Notes: a model not told the origin generated them from the letters alone. A stretch of 64,000 nucleotides of DNA from Xanthobacter aminoxidans (GCF_023571765.1 NZ_JAMJXC010000009.1:124001-188000), one strand, 5' to 3'; shown: positions 16,810 to 25,839, counted from the stretch's first letter. Program-made: numbers and translations.

Positions 16810-18249
16810 TTACTGCAGAAGATGCGTGACCGTCTTGCTGACGGTGTATCCCTCAACGCCCTCGACGCCGCCCTCGCGTCCGTGCCCGCTTTCCTTCACG
16901 CCGCCGAACGGGATGCCGACGGTGGAGACGACGAGATGGTTGATGCCCACCGTGCCGCATTCGAGCGCGCCGGCGAGCTTGTCCGCCCGGGCGGCCGAGC
17001 GGGTGAAGACGTAGCCCGCGAGCCCGTAGGGCAGGGCGTTCGCACGCACCAGCACCTCCGCCTCGTCGTCGTATCGCGCAATGATGGCGACCGGGCCGAA
17101 GGGCTCCTCGTTCAGGATGCGGGCATCCTCCGGGACATCGACGAGCACGGTCGGAGCGTAGAAGTACCCCGTGTTGCCGATCCGGCTGCCGCCTGCCAGC
17201 GCGCGCCCGCCCCGGCGCACCGCATCGGTCACCAGTTCATCGACGGCGGCAAGGCGGCGGGCATTCGCGAGCGGCCCCATGGCGGTCGTCGCCGCCACGC
17301 CCGGCCCGACGGGGATCTTCCTCGCAAGAGCTGCGAACTGATCCACGAAGCGGTCGTAAACCGACCGATGGGCATAGAGCCGCGTCGGCGAAAGGCAGGC
17401 CTGGCCGGCATTGCGGAACTTGGTGCCGGCGATGCGGGTCGCTGCCGTCTCCACATCCGCGTCCTCGCAGATGATGACCGGGGCGTGGCCGCCCAGCTCC
17501 ATGATGGTGGGCTTCATTTCGCGCGCGGCGAGCTGGGCCAGGTGCTTGCCGACCGGAACCGAGCCGGTGAACGTGACGAGGCGCACCTGCGGCGCAGCGA
17601 TGAGGTGTTCGGAGATGGCCGCCGGGTCGCCGAACACGACGTTGAGGACGCCGGGCGGCACCCCGGCATCAATGAAGGTCTGCACCAGCGCCAACGTGCT
17701 CGCCGGGGTCTCCTCCGCGGGCTTGAGAACCAGCGTGCAGCCGGCCGCGAGGGCACTCGCGATCTTGCGGCATGGAGTGAACACCGGCGCGTTCCAGGGC
17801 GCGAACGCCGCCACGACCCCGACGGGCTCACGCACCACCATCTGGCGCAGGCCCGGTTCGGACGGGATGATCCGCCCGTAGAGCCGCCGGCCTTCCTGGG
17901 CGTCCCATTCGATGATCTCGATGCCCCGCAGGATGTGAACCTTCGAATCCCCAATGGGTTGCCCCTGTTCGCGGGTCGTCAGCCAGGCGATTTCCTCTAT
18001 TCGTTCACGCAACAGCGCCGCCGCCTTCATGAGGATGTCGCAGCGCTTGAGCGGCGGTGTGCTCCGCCATCCGGGAAGCGCCCGGCTCGCCGCCATCACG
18101 GCCTTGTCGAGATCTGCTGCGCCTGCCACGGGCAGGCGGCCGATCTCTTCCTCCGTCGCGGGATCGAACACCGGCCGGGTGATGCCGGACGAGCCGGCGG
18201 TCCACTCGCCGTCGATGTAGAGCTTCGGTTCCGGGTATGCGAACGACAT
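16810..18249 (-). CDS. NAD(P)-dependent aldehyde dehydrogenase
   Basis: A 479-residue enzyme of the aldehyde dehydrogenase superfamily, close to succinate-semialdehyde/vanillin-type members. It has the PWNAPVFTP substrate-side motif, the ELGGHAPVII motif with the general-base Glu, and the catalytic Cys in NAGQACLSPTR. It oxidises an aldehyde to an acid. It is full length, and the opening AYPEPKLYIDGEW is typical. It lies 16 bases upstream of the SDR start and 27 bases after the crotonase stop, so the three form an operon. Confidence 0.93.
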   Translation of the reverse strand: MSFAYPEPKLYIDGEWTAGSSGITRPVFDPATEEEIGRLPVAGAADLDKAVMAASRALPGWRSTPPLKRCDILMKAAALLRERIEEIAWLTTREQGQPIGDSKVHILRGIEIIEWDAQEGRRLYGRIIPSEPGLRQMVVREPVGVVAAFAPWNAPVFTPCRKIASALAAGCTLVLKPAEETPASTLALVQTFIDAGVPPGVLNVVFGDPAAISEHLIAAPQVRLVTFTGSVPVGKHLAQLAAREMKPTIMELGGHAPVIICEDADVETAATRIAGTKFRNAGQACLSPTRLYAHRSVYDRFVDQFAALARKIPVGPGVAATTAMGPLANARRLAAVDELVTDAVRRGGRALAGGSRIGNTGYFYAPTVLVDVPEDARILNEEPFGPVAIIARYDDEAEVLVRANALPYGLAGYVFTRSAARADKLAGALECGTVGINHLVVSTVGIPFGGVKESGHGREGGVEGVEGYTVSKTVTHLLQ

Positions 18250-18276
18250 GGGCTAGGAAACTCCGGGAGGGTAGGG

Positions 18277-19083
18277 CTAGCGGCCTTCGAAGCGCGGGGC
18301 GCGCTTCTCCCGCAGGGCGGCGACGGCCTCCACGTGGTCGCGGCTCGACCGCACGATGGTCATGTGGGAGGAAACGAGGTCGAGGCTGGTGGAGAGGTCG
18401 GTGTCGAGGCCCTGGTAGACCGCGCGCTTGATGAGCCGCGCCGAGAGCGGAGGGCCGGCGGCGATGCGGCGGGCGAACGCGCGCGCCTGCTCCATGAGCT
18501 CGTCATCAGGATAGATGCGGTTGACGAGCCCGATGCGCAGGCATTCCTCGGCGCCCACATAGTCCGCGCTCCAGAACATCTCGAGTGCCTTTGCGGGCCC
18601 GACGATCCGCGGCAGGTAATGAGCGCCTCCGGCACCCGGCACGAGCCCGAGCTTGAAGTAGGTTTCAGCGACTTTGGCGCCCAGCGCCATGAAACGCAGG
18701 TCGCACATGAGGGCGATGTCGAGGCCCGCTCCCGCCGCAACGCCGTTGATCGCCGCGATCGCCGGCTTGTCGAGGGCGGCCATGGCGTGGGTGATGCGCT
18801 GGATGCCCTTTGTCAGACGCTCCTTGACCTGCAGCGGCGTCATCTCGGCGCTGCCCATCTTGTCCACGTCGCCACCGCTGCAAAACGCGCGTCCCGCCCC
18901 CGTCAGGATCACCGCCCGCACCGCGTCGTCCGCTGCGACCTCGCGGATGGCGGCTTCCCATAGCGTCAGCATGGGGTCGTTGAAGGCGTTGAGCTTGTCC
19001 GGGCGGTTGAGGAGGATCGTGGCAACGCCACCCTCGATGTTCAGGCGGATCTCGGCTTCTACTTCTGTCGAGGGAAGAGACAT
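18277..19083 (-). CDS. Enoyl-CoA hydratase/isomerase family protein
   Basis: A 268-residue crotonase-fold protein. The oxyanion region AFCSGGDVDKMG is intact, but the first catalytic Glu is replaced by Asp (AGAGLDIALMCD), and the second region reads AETYFKLGLVPGAGGAHYL. It may therefore be a hydratase with altered chemistry, or an isomerase or lyase. The first gene of the minus-strand trio with aldehyde dehydrogenase and SDR, it is divergent from an IclR gene. A crotonase next to an aldehyde dehydrogenase is also the layout of feruloyl-CoA hydratase/lyase pathways, but the sequence is not close enough to claim that. Confidence 0.87.
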   Translation of the reverse strand: MSLPSTEVEAEIRLNIEGGVATILLNRPDKLNAFNDPMLTLWEAAIREVAADDAVRAVILTGAGRAFCSGGDVDKMGSAEMTPLQVKERLTKGIQRITHAMAALDKPAIAAINGVAAGAGLDIALMCDLRFMALGAKVAETYFKLGLVPGAGGAHYLPRIVGPAKALEMFWSADYVGAEECLRIGLVNRIYPDDELMEQARAFARRIAAGPPLSARLIKRAVYQGLDTDLSTSLDLVSSHMTIVRSSRDHVEAVAALREKRAPRFEGR

Positions 19084-19421
19084 GATCTTTGGCACTCGGC
19101 GTGACGGCGGTATCCAACGGATCATCGGACGAAAAGAGTGAAGTCACCACCGGGCGTTTCTTATTCGCAGGGGGATGGAAATTATCGCGTGATCTGCAAT
19201 CCGGCGGGGGAAGACGCCGTTCTTGGGGGCGGATGGGCCGTTGGATCTCCAACCTGTCTTTCGGGCACTCTTTGCCTTTCTGCGCTGCGCTGCGGCAGGA
19301 TCAGCAAGGGGTTCCTGAGGGGGTGTCCGTCAATATCTTGACATTATTGCCCGCTTGCATTCTCCTAGCGAACAACAGACGTGGAGGCGGCGACAAGCTG
19401 CCCCGCCAATGGGAGGATGCC
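19084..19421. other. Divergent intergenic region before IclR gene
   Basis: This 338-base gap lies between the crotonase and the IclR gene. In-frame sequence upstream of the IclR ATG is open but shows no family similarity. GGGAGG lies just before the ATG at 19422. No clear promoter or palindrome was seen by eye. Confidence 0.4.
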
Positions 19422-20261
19422 ATGCTGATGCGAGGTTCGCCGTCAGGTCGCGATGAGGCCCATGTCGTCAAGTCCGCCGTCAGAACGCTGGAGATCCTCG
19501 AGTTCTTTGACGAGGTGCGGCAGCCGACGAATGTCGTGACCGTGTCGGAAGCCCTTGGATATCCTCAGTCGAGCACGGCTGCCCTTTTGCGCAGCATGGT
19601 TGCCATGGGCTATCTGCAGTTCGATGCCAAGGCTCGCACCTACCTTCCGACCGACCGGGTGGGCCTGCTGGGGAACTGGATCAGTCCGCCGCTCTTTGAG
19701 GACGGGGCGCTCCTGCGAATGATGCGGGCGGTCCATCGTCGGACCGGCCAACTGGCCTTGATCGCCGCGCGCAACGGCGATTTCGCGCAATATATTCACG
19801 TACTGAAGCAGCCGGACGCCATCGCGTACCACATCCAGATCGGCATGAAGCGACCGCTTGCTTCCTCGGGTGCCGGGCGCGTGCTGCTGGCGGCCTCTTC
19901 CGATGGGGAGGTGAGAAGCCTGGTCCATCGGCTGAACGCCTACGCATCCAGCGATGCGGTGCGGATCGACCTTCTCGAACTGCTCAACGAGCTGACGGCG
20001 ATCCGTCGCCGCGGGTATTGCGTTTCCAAGAACCGGGTGGTCGACAATTTCGGCTCGATCGCCATCAGGTTGCCGGCGGAGTTGACTTCGCGTCCGCTGG
20101 TGGTCGGGCTCGGTGGCCGCACGAACGTGATCGAGGAAATGGAGAGCGACTTTGTCGCCATCGTGCGGGAGGAAATTGCCCGCCATCTGGTGCGGCCTTG
20201 CGGCGAAGGCGGGCCTTCGGTGAGTTTTGCGGCGGGGCACCTGCAGCCGAGCGCGGCCTGA
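19422..20261 (+). CDS. IclR-family transcriptional regulator
   Basis: A 279-residue regulator with an N-terminal winged helix (HVVKSAVRTLEILEFFDE, YPQSSTAALLRSMVAMGYL) and a C-terminal ligand-binding domain (MKRPLASSGAGRVLLAA, RRRGYCVSKNRVVDNFGSIA). It is clearly related to the IclR protein at 8727-9578. GGGAGG lies five to six bases before the ATG at 19422. It is divergent from the crotonase, aldehyde dehydrogenase and SDR operon and probably controls it. The effector is unknown. Confidence 0.9.
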   Translation: MLMRGSPSGRDEAHVVKSAVRTLEILEFFDEVRQPTNVVTVSEALGYPQSSTAALLRSMVAMGYLQFDAKARTYLPTDRVGLLGNWISPPLFEDGALLRMMRAVHRRTGQLALIAARNGDFAQYIHVLKQPDAIAYHIQIGMKRPLASSGAGRVLLAASSDGEVRSLVHRLNAYASSDAVRIDLLELLNELTAIRRRGYCVSKNRVVDNFGSIAIRLPAELTSRPLVVGLGGRTNVIEEMESDFVAIVREEIARHLVRPCGEGGPSVSFAAGHLQPSAA

Positions 20262-20279
20262 GCTTCCGCCGAGGGGCAT

Positions 20280-20304
20280 GAGGGGTGCGCGGGGGCAGCC
20301 CCTC
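20280..20304. terminator. Candidate terminator hairpin between convergent genes
   Basis: GAGGGG with CCCCTC, extended by TGC/GCA with one bulge, forms a strong stem between the IclR stop (20261) and the Bug receptor stop (20331). No U-run follows. Confidence 0.45.
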
Positions 20305-20330
20305 GTCAGCGTTGGGTTTGGCGCCAGCGA

Positions 20331-21320
20331 TTACTCGAGCTTCGCGCCGGAAATGCTCAGCATGTTCTTCCACATCTGAACATCCGGCGCGAGGAAAGCC
20401 TTGAATTGGGCGCTGTCCATCGGCTTTTTGCAGTCAAGGCCGATCTTGGCCAGCTTTTCCGCGACGGACGGCTTGGTCAGGGCGTTGCGGATGGCGCTGT
20501 CCAGGCGAGCGGTGACTGCAGGGTCGAGGCCCTTGGGGGCGATGACGCCGGTCCAGGGGAGCACCACGAGATCCGTGACGCCGGATTCCTTCAACGTCGG
20601 TACGTCTGGAATCAGGTCGGAGCGCTGATCCGACGTCACGGCGAGGATTTTGATGCCTCCCGATTTCGCAAGTTCTGCCTGCGACGCATAGGCATCGAAC
20701 ATCAGGTCGATCTGTCCCGAGAGGAGGGCCGTCACGGCAGGGGCGCTTCCCTTGAAGGCCACATGGGTCATCTGCGTGCTGGTCAGCTTCTTGAACCATT
20801 CGCCGATCAGGTGAGGAGATGATCCGGCGCCGGCCGTGCCATAGAAATACTTGTCCGGGTTTGCCTTCAGCGCGGAGATGAAGCCGCCGACGTTCTTCAC
20901 GGGCATTTTGTTCGGGTTGACCGAAAGGACCATGAGAATCGAGCAGGCCAGCGTGATGGGCTGGAAGTCCTTGACCACGTCATACTTCGTCGAATTGTAC
21001 AGCGAGGGCGCGACGACGACGCCTGGCGTCGCCACCAGGATGGTGTAGCCGTCGGGTGCGGCCCTGGCCACGTATTCCGAGCCGATCATGGTGCCCGCGC
21101 CGGGCTTGTTGTCGACGATAACCGGCTGGCCCAGGCTCTCCCGCAGTGCCTCGGCCATGATGCGGGCGAAGGCGTCGGTCTGGCCGCCGGGTGCATAGGG
21201 CACCACGACCGTTACGGGTCGGGTCGGGTAGTCGGCGGCGCGGGCCGCGGTGATCGGAGCGGCCGCCCCCAGAGCCAATGCGATCAGGGTCGCCAAGCTA
21301 CGACGAAGTGGCTTCTGCAA
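20331..21320 (-). CDS. Bug-family tripartite tricarboxylate transporter receptor (TctC type)
   Basis: A 329-residue exported receptor. The signal peptide covers about residues 1-28 (TLIALALGAAAPITAARAAD), followed by YPTRPVTVVVPYAPGGQTDA and IVDNKPGAGTMIGSEYVA, the hallmark ligand-loop motifs of Bug proteins. It captures a carboxylate in the periplasm for a TctAB-like permease. No such permease is in the window, as is common for Bug genes. AGGGAGGA precedes the ATG. A 16-bp palindrome lies 52 bases upstream of the start. Confidence 0.92.
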   Translation of the reverse strand: MQKPLRRSLATLIALALGAAAPITAARAADYPTRPVTVVVPYAPGGQTDAFARIMAEALRESLGQPVIVDNKPGAGTMIGSEYVARAAPDGYTILVATPGVVVAPSLYNSTKYDVVKDFQPITLACSILMVLSVNPNKMPVKNVGGFISALKANPDKYFYGTAGAGSSPHLIGEWFKKLTSTQMTHVAFKGSAPAVTALLSGQIDLMFDAYASQAELAKSGGIKILAVTSDQRSDLIPDVPTLKESGVTDLVVLPWTGVIAPKGLDPAVTARLDSAIRNALTKPSVAEKLAKIGLDCKKPMDSAQFKAFLAPDVQMWKNMLSISGAKLE

Positions 21321-21371
21321 GGAATCCTCCCTCTCTGTTCCGCCTCAAGCGATCGGCGATCTGAGAAATTT

Positions 21372-21387
21372 ATGAATATATATTCAT
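21372..21387. promoter_or_regulatory. 16-bp perfect AT-rich palindrome
   Basis: ATGAATATATATTCAT lies in the 329-base divergent gap between the Bug receptor (start 21320) and the DUF1330 operon (start 21650). Its core TGAATATATATTCA differs by one base from TGAATATAAATTCA at 37532-37545, before another catabolic operon. It is a candidate operator for a regulator common to both. Nothing else was recognised in the gap. Confidence 0.5.
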
Positions 21388-21649
21388 TCCTAGCGTAGAT
21401 CCCACGCGACACTCAGGTGGCGTGAAGCGGCTGCTGCGCATCCCGCCAGAGAGCAGGATGGTGTTGAGTGTACGCATAAAGTCAATGGTCGCCCCATCGA
21501 TTGCACGATGGTGTCATTTTGAGGTTCGTGCGACCTGGAGACGGGCGTGGCATTGACATTCGCGGTCCCACAATAAATCACTGTTCATAAATCGGCCGCG
21601 ACACGTCGTGGCACGAGGCATTCCATGAAATGCAGGCAGGGAGACGCGA

Positions 21650-21937
21650 ATGGCGGCGTATTTGATTTGCGAGGTGGATCAGATCGATGCGGAAGCCGCG
21701 TCGACCTATCTGCCCCAGGCCGCTGCAGCGATTTCCGCGTTCGGGGGGCGCTATCTGTCTCGCGGCGGCGAAACACGGCTTGTCGAAGGGGAAAAACAGC
21801 CCGGCCGCATCGTCGTTATCGAGTTCCCATCGATGGACGTCGCCATGCAGTTCTATGAATCGGATGCGTATCGGGCGCCGCGAGATCTTCGTCGCGCAAC
21901 GACGAAATCCCGTCTCGTCCTGGCGGATGGTCTCTGA
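21650..21937 (+). CDS. DUF1330 family protein
   Basis: A 95-residue protein with the ferredoxin-like DUF1330 pattern: a YLICEVDQID start, GGRYLSRGG in the middle and IVVIEFPSMDVAMQFYES toward the C terminus. Such dimeric alpha/beta-barrel proteins are small and often sit in catabolic operons; their biochemical role is unsettled. GGGAG precedes the ATG. It is first in an operon with two acyl-CoA dehydrogenases beginning 15 bases later. Confidence 0.88.
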   Translation: MAAYLICEVDQIDAEAASTYLPQAAAAISAFGGRYLSRGGETRLVEGEKQPGRIVVIEFPSMDVAMQFYESDAYRAPRDLRRATTKSRLVLADGL

Positions 21938-21951
21938 GGGGCGGAAAAGAC

Positions 21952-23082
21952 GTGACGGCTATGTTGCTTCCAGACGACCAGATGGTCGATGACAGCGAAT
22001 TGCGGTTGCTCGGGGATAGCGCGGAGGCCTTCCTTGCGGCGCGCGCATCCAGCGGGCGGCTGCGCGCGGGCGGTCCGGCCCTTGATCCGGACATATGGGC
22101 CGCCATGGCCGAGCAGGGGTGGCTCGGCATGTGTCTGCCCGAGGCCCAGGGCGGGCTCGGGATGGACGCTTCCGCGGCCTGCGTGCTCACCGAGGCGTTC
22201 GGTGCCGCGCTCCTTCCCGACCCCTTCATCGCCATGGCGCTGATGCCGTCGCTGCTCCTCGCCGCCCTGCCGGGTGCCGGGGATGAGATCGCAGCCGGTA
22301 TCGCCGCAGGGGAGCGCCTTGTGACCGTCGCCTGGCAGGAGGCCGCGGAGAACCTCGCTCCTCTTCCAAGGGATGCCGTGGTCGAGCGGAACGGTGATCA
22401 CCTTGTGCTGCGCGGGCGCAAGGTCTGCGTTCCGGCCATTGCCAGCGCGGGCGAATGGCTCGTCACGGCCGTGCTCGACGGGGCGAGCGCGTTGCTGCGC
22501 GTGGATCCCGCGTTGCGGGGCGTGGAGGTGGAGCAGGTCCTGCTCGTCGACGGCACCCGCATGGGCGCCGTGTCGTTTGCGCAGGTCCGCCTGGATGAGA
22601 CTGCGGTTCTGGCTCGGGGTGACGAGGTGGAGCGGGCAACCGCGCGGATGATCGCCGGCGGCCAGCTCGCTCTGGCGGCGCAGCTGTACGGCATCGCCAA
22701 GGCGAGCCTGCACATCTCATTGCGATACATGGAGACGCGGGTCCAGTTCGGCAGCGCGATCGCGCGTTTTCAATCCCTCAGGCATCGGGCGGTGGACCTG
22801 AAGATCGGTCTTGAACTGGCCCGGGCCGCGCTGCGGGACGCTCGTCGTCCCCATGGGGCCGGAGACCAAGCCATCAGCGCCGCCAAGGCGAGCGCATCGG
22901 AGGCGGCGGTGGCAACCAGCCGTGCCGGCATTCAGCTGCACGGCGCGATGGGCTTCTCCGATGAAGCCGACATCGGGCTCTACCACAAGGCCGCGTTGAC
23001 CGGGGCCGCATGGCTCGGCAGCGCGCGCCTTCACCGGACCACCTCGACCCAGGGGAGAGGACGCGACCGTGAATCGGCTTGA
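21952..23082 (+). CDS. Acyl-CoA dehydrogenase, probable subunit of a two-component enzyme
   Basis: A 376-residue acyl-CoA dehydrogenase-fold protein with GWLGMCLPEAQGGLGMD, RVQFGSAIARFQSLRHR and a C-terminal IQLHGAMGFSDEADIGLYHK. It lacks a terminal EGT/GGTSE motif. The next gene overlaps it by 14 bases and encodes a second dehydrogenase carrying GGTSE. That is the pattern of alpha2beta2 heteromeric acyl-CoA dehydrogenases such as steroid ChsE1-ChsE2, where both chains form one active site. The start is the GTG at 21952 after GAGGGGCGG. The acyl substrate is unknown. Confidence 0.9.
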   Translation: MTAMLLPDDQMVDDSELRLLGDSAEAFLAARASSGRLRAGGPALDPDIWAAMAEQGWLGMCLPEAQGGLGMDASAACVLTEAFGAALLPDPFIAMALMPSLLLAALPGAGDEIAAGIAAGERLVTVAWQEAAENLAPLPRDAVVERNGDHLVLRGRKVCVPAIASAGEWLVTAVLDGASALLRVDPALRGVEVEQVLLVDGTRMGAVSFAQVRLDETAVLARGDEVERATARMIAGGQLALAAQLYGIAKASLHISLRYMETRVQFGSAIARFQSLRHRAVDLKIGLELARAALRDARRPHGAGDQAISAAKASASEAAVATSRAGIQLHGAMGFSDEADIGLYHKAALTGAAWLGSARLHRTTSTQGRGRDRESA

Positions 23083-24244
23083 AGAGATTTCCGCTTCCGT
23101 CGTGGTGCATCGGTCGGAACTGGCGGATGCCGAATTCCGGGCCGCGTGGCGCGCGTGGCTGGAAGAGCATTGCGATGTGCAGATGCTGCGTCCGGCGCGA
23201 CGGCTGGCCGGAGCCCCCCTGAAGGCGTGGCTGCGCAAGCTCAATGTCCATGGCTGGCGCGCCCCGGGCTGGCCGCGAGAGCACGGCGGCATGGGCCTGT
23301 CCTTCGCCAAGCAGCTCATCTATCGCGAAGAGCTGGAACGGCTTGGTGTCACACGTTGGCTCGACCTTGGTGAAACCCTGCTCGGCCCCATGCTCATGCG
23401 TCATGGCACGCAGGAGCAGAAGGCCACTTTGCTGCCGCGCATTCTTGATTGCTCGGATTTCTGGTGTCAGGGCTACTCCGAGCCGAATGCAGGATCGGAT
23501 CTCGCCAGCCTGCGGACCACAGCGGTGCGTGACGGGGACGACTTTATCGTCAATGGCCAGAAGATCTGGACCACGTTCGTTCAGGACGCAACGCACATCT
23601 TCACCCTGGTCCGCACCGGGCGCTACGAGCGCAGGCAGCAGGGCATCAGCTTTCTTCTCATAGACATTGAGACGCCTGGAATCACGCGGCGCGGCATCCG
23701 CAATATTGCAGGCGATAGCGAGTTCGGCGAAGTCTTCTTCGACGATGTCCGGGTGCCGTCCTCGCAGCTTCTTGGCACGCTGGACGAGGGGTGGACCATC
23801 GCGAAGTCTCTTCTGGAGTTCGAGCGGACCAGCATCGGAAGCCCTTTCCTCGCGGATCTCGCGCTGAAGATGCTGAACAGCCTCGCGGAGCGCTGCGGCA
23901 TCGCGGATGATCCCGTGTTTGCGGCCCGGATGAAGGGGTTCGCGTCCGAGCTTGACGTCGCGCGTTTGCTCTATGCCGACTTGTGCGGGCGGTTTGTCTC
24001 CGGCGAGAAGCTCGACAGCGAGTTCTCCATGATGAAGCTTGTATCCACCGAGCTTTTCCAGCGCACCGCGGAGTATGCGGTGGAGGTGCTGACCCCCTAC
24101 CAGGCCGGACATCACGACCAGCCCACGCGCGTGCTGTTCGAGGAACTCAACCATCTCTACCTGATCTCGCGACCGGTAACGATTTTCGGCGGCACCAGCG
24201 AGGTCCAGCGCGACATCATCAGCCGCTCCCTTCTCGCTGTCTGA
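23069..24244 (+). CDS. Acyl-CoA dehydrogenase, second subunit
   Basis: A 391-residue FAD-dependent acyl-CoA dehydrogenase. Motifs include GYSEPNAGSDLASLRTT and FIVNGQKIWTTF (flavin and substrate binding), EFGEVFFDDVRVP, and the C-terminal IFGGTSEVQRDIISRSLL. It introduces a 2,3-double bond into acyl-CoA and passes electrons to ETF. The GTG start at 23069 lies inside the preceding gene, with GGGGAGAGG upstream. Overlap and co-orientation argue for a heteromeric enzyme with the 21952-23082 product. Confidence 0.92.
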   Translation: MNRLEEISASVVVHRSELADAEFRAAWRAWLEEHCDVQMLRPARRLAGAPLKAWLRKLNVHGWRAPGWPREHGGMGLSFAKQLIYREELERLGVTRWLDLGETLLGPMLMRHGTQEQKATLLPRILDCSDFWCQGYSEPNAGSDLASLRTTAVRDGDDFIVNGQKIWTTFVQDATHIFTLVRTGRYERRQQGISFLLIDIETPGITRRGIRNIAGDSEFGEVFFDDVRVPSSQLLGTLDEGWTIAKSLLEFERTSIGSPFLADLALKMLNSLAERCGIADDPVFAARMKGFASELDVARLLYADLCGRFVSGEKLDSEFSMMKLVSTELFQRTAEYAVEVLTPYQAGHHDQPTRVLFEELNHLYLISRPVTIFGGTSEVQRDIISRSLLAV

Positions 24245-24296
24245 GGCGGGTTCACCCCTTTTTCCTAGCAATCGGGACGGCCGAACAGGAGGCCTC

Positions 24297-24668
24297 ATGG
24301 GATACATTCGTCCACTCCAGGACTACATGGAGTTTCTTTCGAAGGGGAAGCTGATGCTTCTCAGGTCTCGGTCGACGGGTGGGTACGTCTTCTATCCCCG
24401 CGTCGCCGAGCCTCGGACGGGAGCCACCGACCTCGAGTGGGTGGAAGCCTCGGGCCGGGGATCGATCTATGCCTGCACCATCGTGCGCCAGCGCCCGCCC
24501 ACGCCGCACTACAACGTCGTTCTGGTCGATCTCGCCGAGGGGCCTCGCATGATGTCCACCGTCGTCGAGATGGAGAACGAGGACATCCGCATCGGCATGC
24601 CGGTCCAGGCTGCCATCATCGAGCGCGACGGAGCGCCCCTCGTCGTGTTCAAGCCCGCCAATACCTGA
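24297..24668 (+). CDS. DUF35 OB-fold protein lacking zinc-ribbon cysteines
   Basis: A 123-residue protein of the DUF35 (rubredoxin-like ribbon plus OB fold) family. The OB part is clear (GRGSIYACTIVRQRPPTPHY, NVVLVDLAEGPRMMSTVVE). The N-terminal ribbon reads RSRSTGGYVFYPR, with none of the usual paired Cys. DUF35 proteins partner thiolase-fold enzymes and bring them to acyl-CoA substrates, as ChsH2 does with Ltp2. The gene precedes a thiolase-fold gene by 16 bases, so the two likely form a complex. Confidence 0.88.
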   Translation: MGYIRPLQDYMEFLSKGKLMLLRSRSTGGYVFYPRVAEPRTGATDLEWVEASGRGSIYACTIVRQRPPTPHYNVVLVDLAEGPRMMSTVVEMENEDIRIGMPVQAAIIERDGAPLVVFKPANT

Positions 24669-24684
24669 GGATAGGATCGAGAGC

Positions 24685-25839
24685 GTGGACGACACCTTTC
24701 CCCGCGGTCGAACCGCAATTGTCAGCAATGCCACCTACGGGTTGGGCGAGGCGCCGGGCCTCAGCTCCATGGACCTCGCCGCGCACGCGAGCGTGGCCGC
24801 GCTCTCGCGCATGGGCTTGACGCCGGCAGACGTGGATGGCGTATTCATCGGCCTGCCCGACGATTATCTCTCCGGGCTGACCCTGTCGGAGTATCTCGGC
24901 ATCAAGCCGCGCATCTCGGACAACAACCGCACCGGCGGGTCGGCCTTCCAGACCCATGTCGCCTGGGCCGCGATGGCGCTGGCCGCCGGCCAGTGCGACG
25001 TGGCCCTCATCGCCTATGGGTCCAACCAGCGCACCGCCTCGGGAAAGCTGGTCCAGTCGAACCGCCCGTCCCCCTACGAGGGACCCTACCGGCAGCTCCT
25101 GCCGATCTCCTCCTATGCGCTTGCCGCCTCGCGCCACATGCATCTCTACGGCACCACGCGGCGGCAGCTCGCGGAGGTCGCCGTGGCCGCGCGCGGCTGG
25201 GCGAAGCTCAATCCGGAAGCATTCATGCGGGATGACCTCACCATTGAGGACTGCCTCGCGGCGCGCCTGGTTTCCGATCCGCTGGGGCTCAGGGATTGTT
25301 GCCTCGTCACGGACGGGGCCGGTGCCATCGTGATGGTGCGGGCGGACAGGGCGCGGGACTTCACGCCGAAGCCGGCCTACGTGCTCGGCGCGGCCTCCGC
25401 CGTCACGCACCGCGACATCACCAACATGCCCGACCTCACGGTGACGGGCGTGGCCGAGGCTGCGCCCCGCGCCTACGCGCAGGCTAGGGTGAAGCCGGCG
25501 GACATCGACGTGGTCGAGCTTTATGACGCCTTCTCCATCAACACCATTCTCTTTCTGGAGGATGCCGGCTTCTGCCCGAAGGGCGAGGGCGGCCGCTTCG
25601 TGGAGAATGGCGCAATCGGACCTGGCGGCCGGCTGCCGGTCAACACCAATGGCGGCGGCCTCTCGTGTGTCCATCCCGGGATGTATGGGCTGTTCACGAT
25701 CATCGAGGCGACCCGCCAGCTGGCCGGGGAGGCGGGTGCGCGGCAGGTGGCCGACGTGAACCTCGCCTTCGCTCAAGGGAACGGCGGGATGCTGTCCAGC
25801 CAGGCCGTGGTGATCCTCGGCAGCGAGGCGACCCTCTGA
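24685..25839 (+). CDS. Thiolase-fold protein without catalytic Cys, possible retro-aldolase
   Basis: A 384-residue thiolase-superfamily protein (SCP-x/lipid-transfer type). Where active thiolases read ACASG, this protein has NRTGGSAF, so the nucleophilic Cys is absent. The ELHDPF motif is replaced by ELYDAFS, and the C-terminal site reads NGGGLSCVHPGMYG. These changes match the non-thiolytic branch that includes the steroid side-chain aldolase Ltp2, which uses Tyr residues and a DUF35 partner. Carbon-carbon cleavage by retro-aldol chemistry is therefore more likely than CoA-thiolysis. This is inference from motifs. The start is the GTG at 24685. The neighbours are two acyl-CoA dehydrogenases and DUF35. 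Confidence 0.88.
   Translation: MDDTFPRGRTAIVSNATYGLGEAPGLSSMDLAAHASVAALSRMGLTPADVDGVFIGLPDDYLSGLTLSEYLGIKPRISDNNRTGGSAFQTHVAWAAMALAAGQCDVALIAYGSNQRTASGKLVQSNRPSPYEGPYRQLLPISSYALAASRHMHLYGTTRRQLAEVAVAARGWAKLNPEAFMRDDLTIEDCLAARLVSDPLGLRDCCLVTDGAGAIVMVRADRARDFTPKPAYVLGAASAVTHRDITNMPDLTVTGVAEAAPRAYAQARVKPADIDVVELYDAFSINTILFLEDAGFCPKGEGGRFVENGAIGPGGRLPVNTNGGGLSCVHPGMYGLFTIIEATRQLAGEAGARQVADVNLAFAQGNGGMLSSQAVVILGSEATL

Noticed and set aside
16741-18963. 740-codon open frame on the plus strand
   Set aside because: It is antisense to the aldehyde dehydrogenase and crotonase genes, which have full catalytic motifs; the product is Arg/His/Gly-rich with no domain, as expected of a GC-rich shadow frame.
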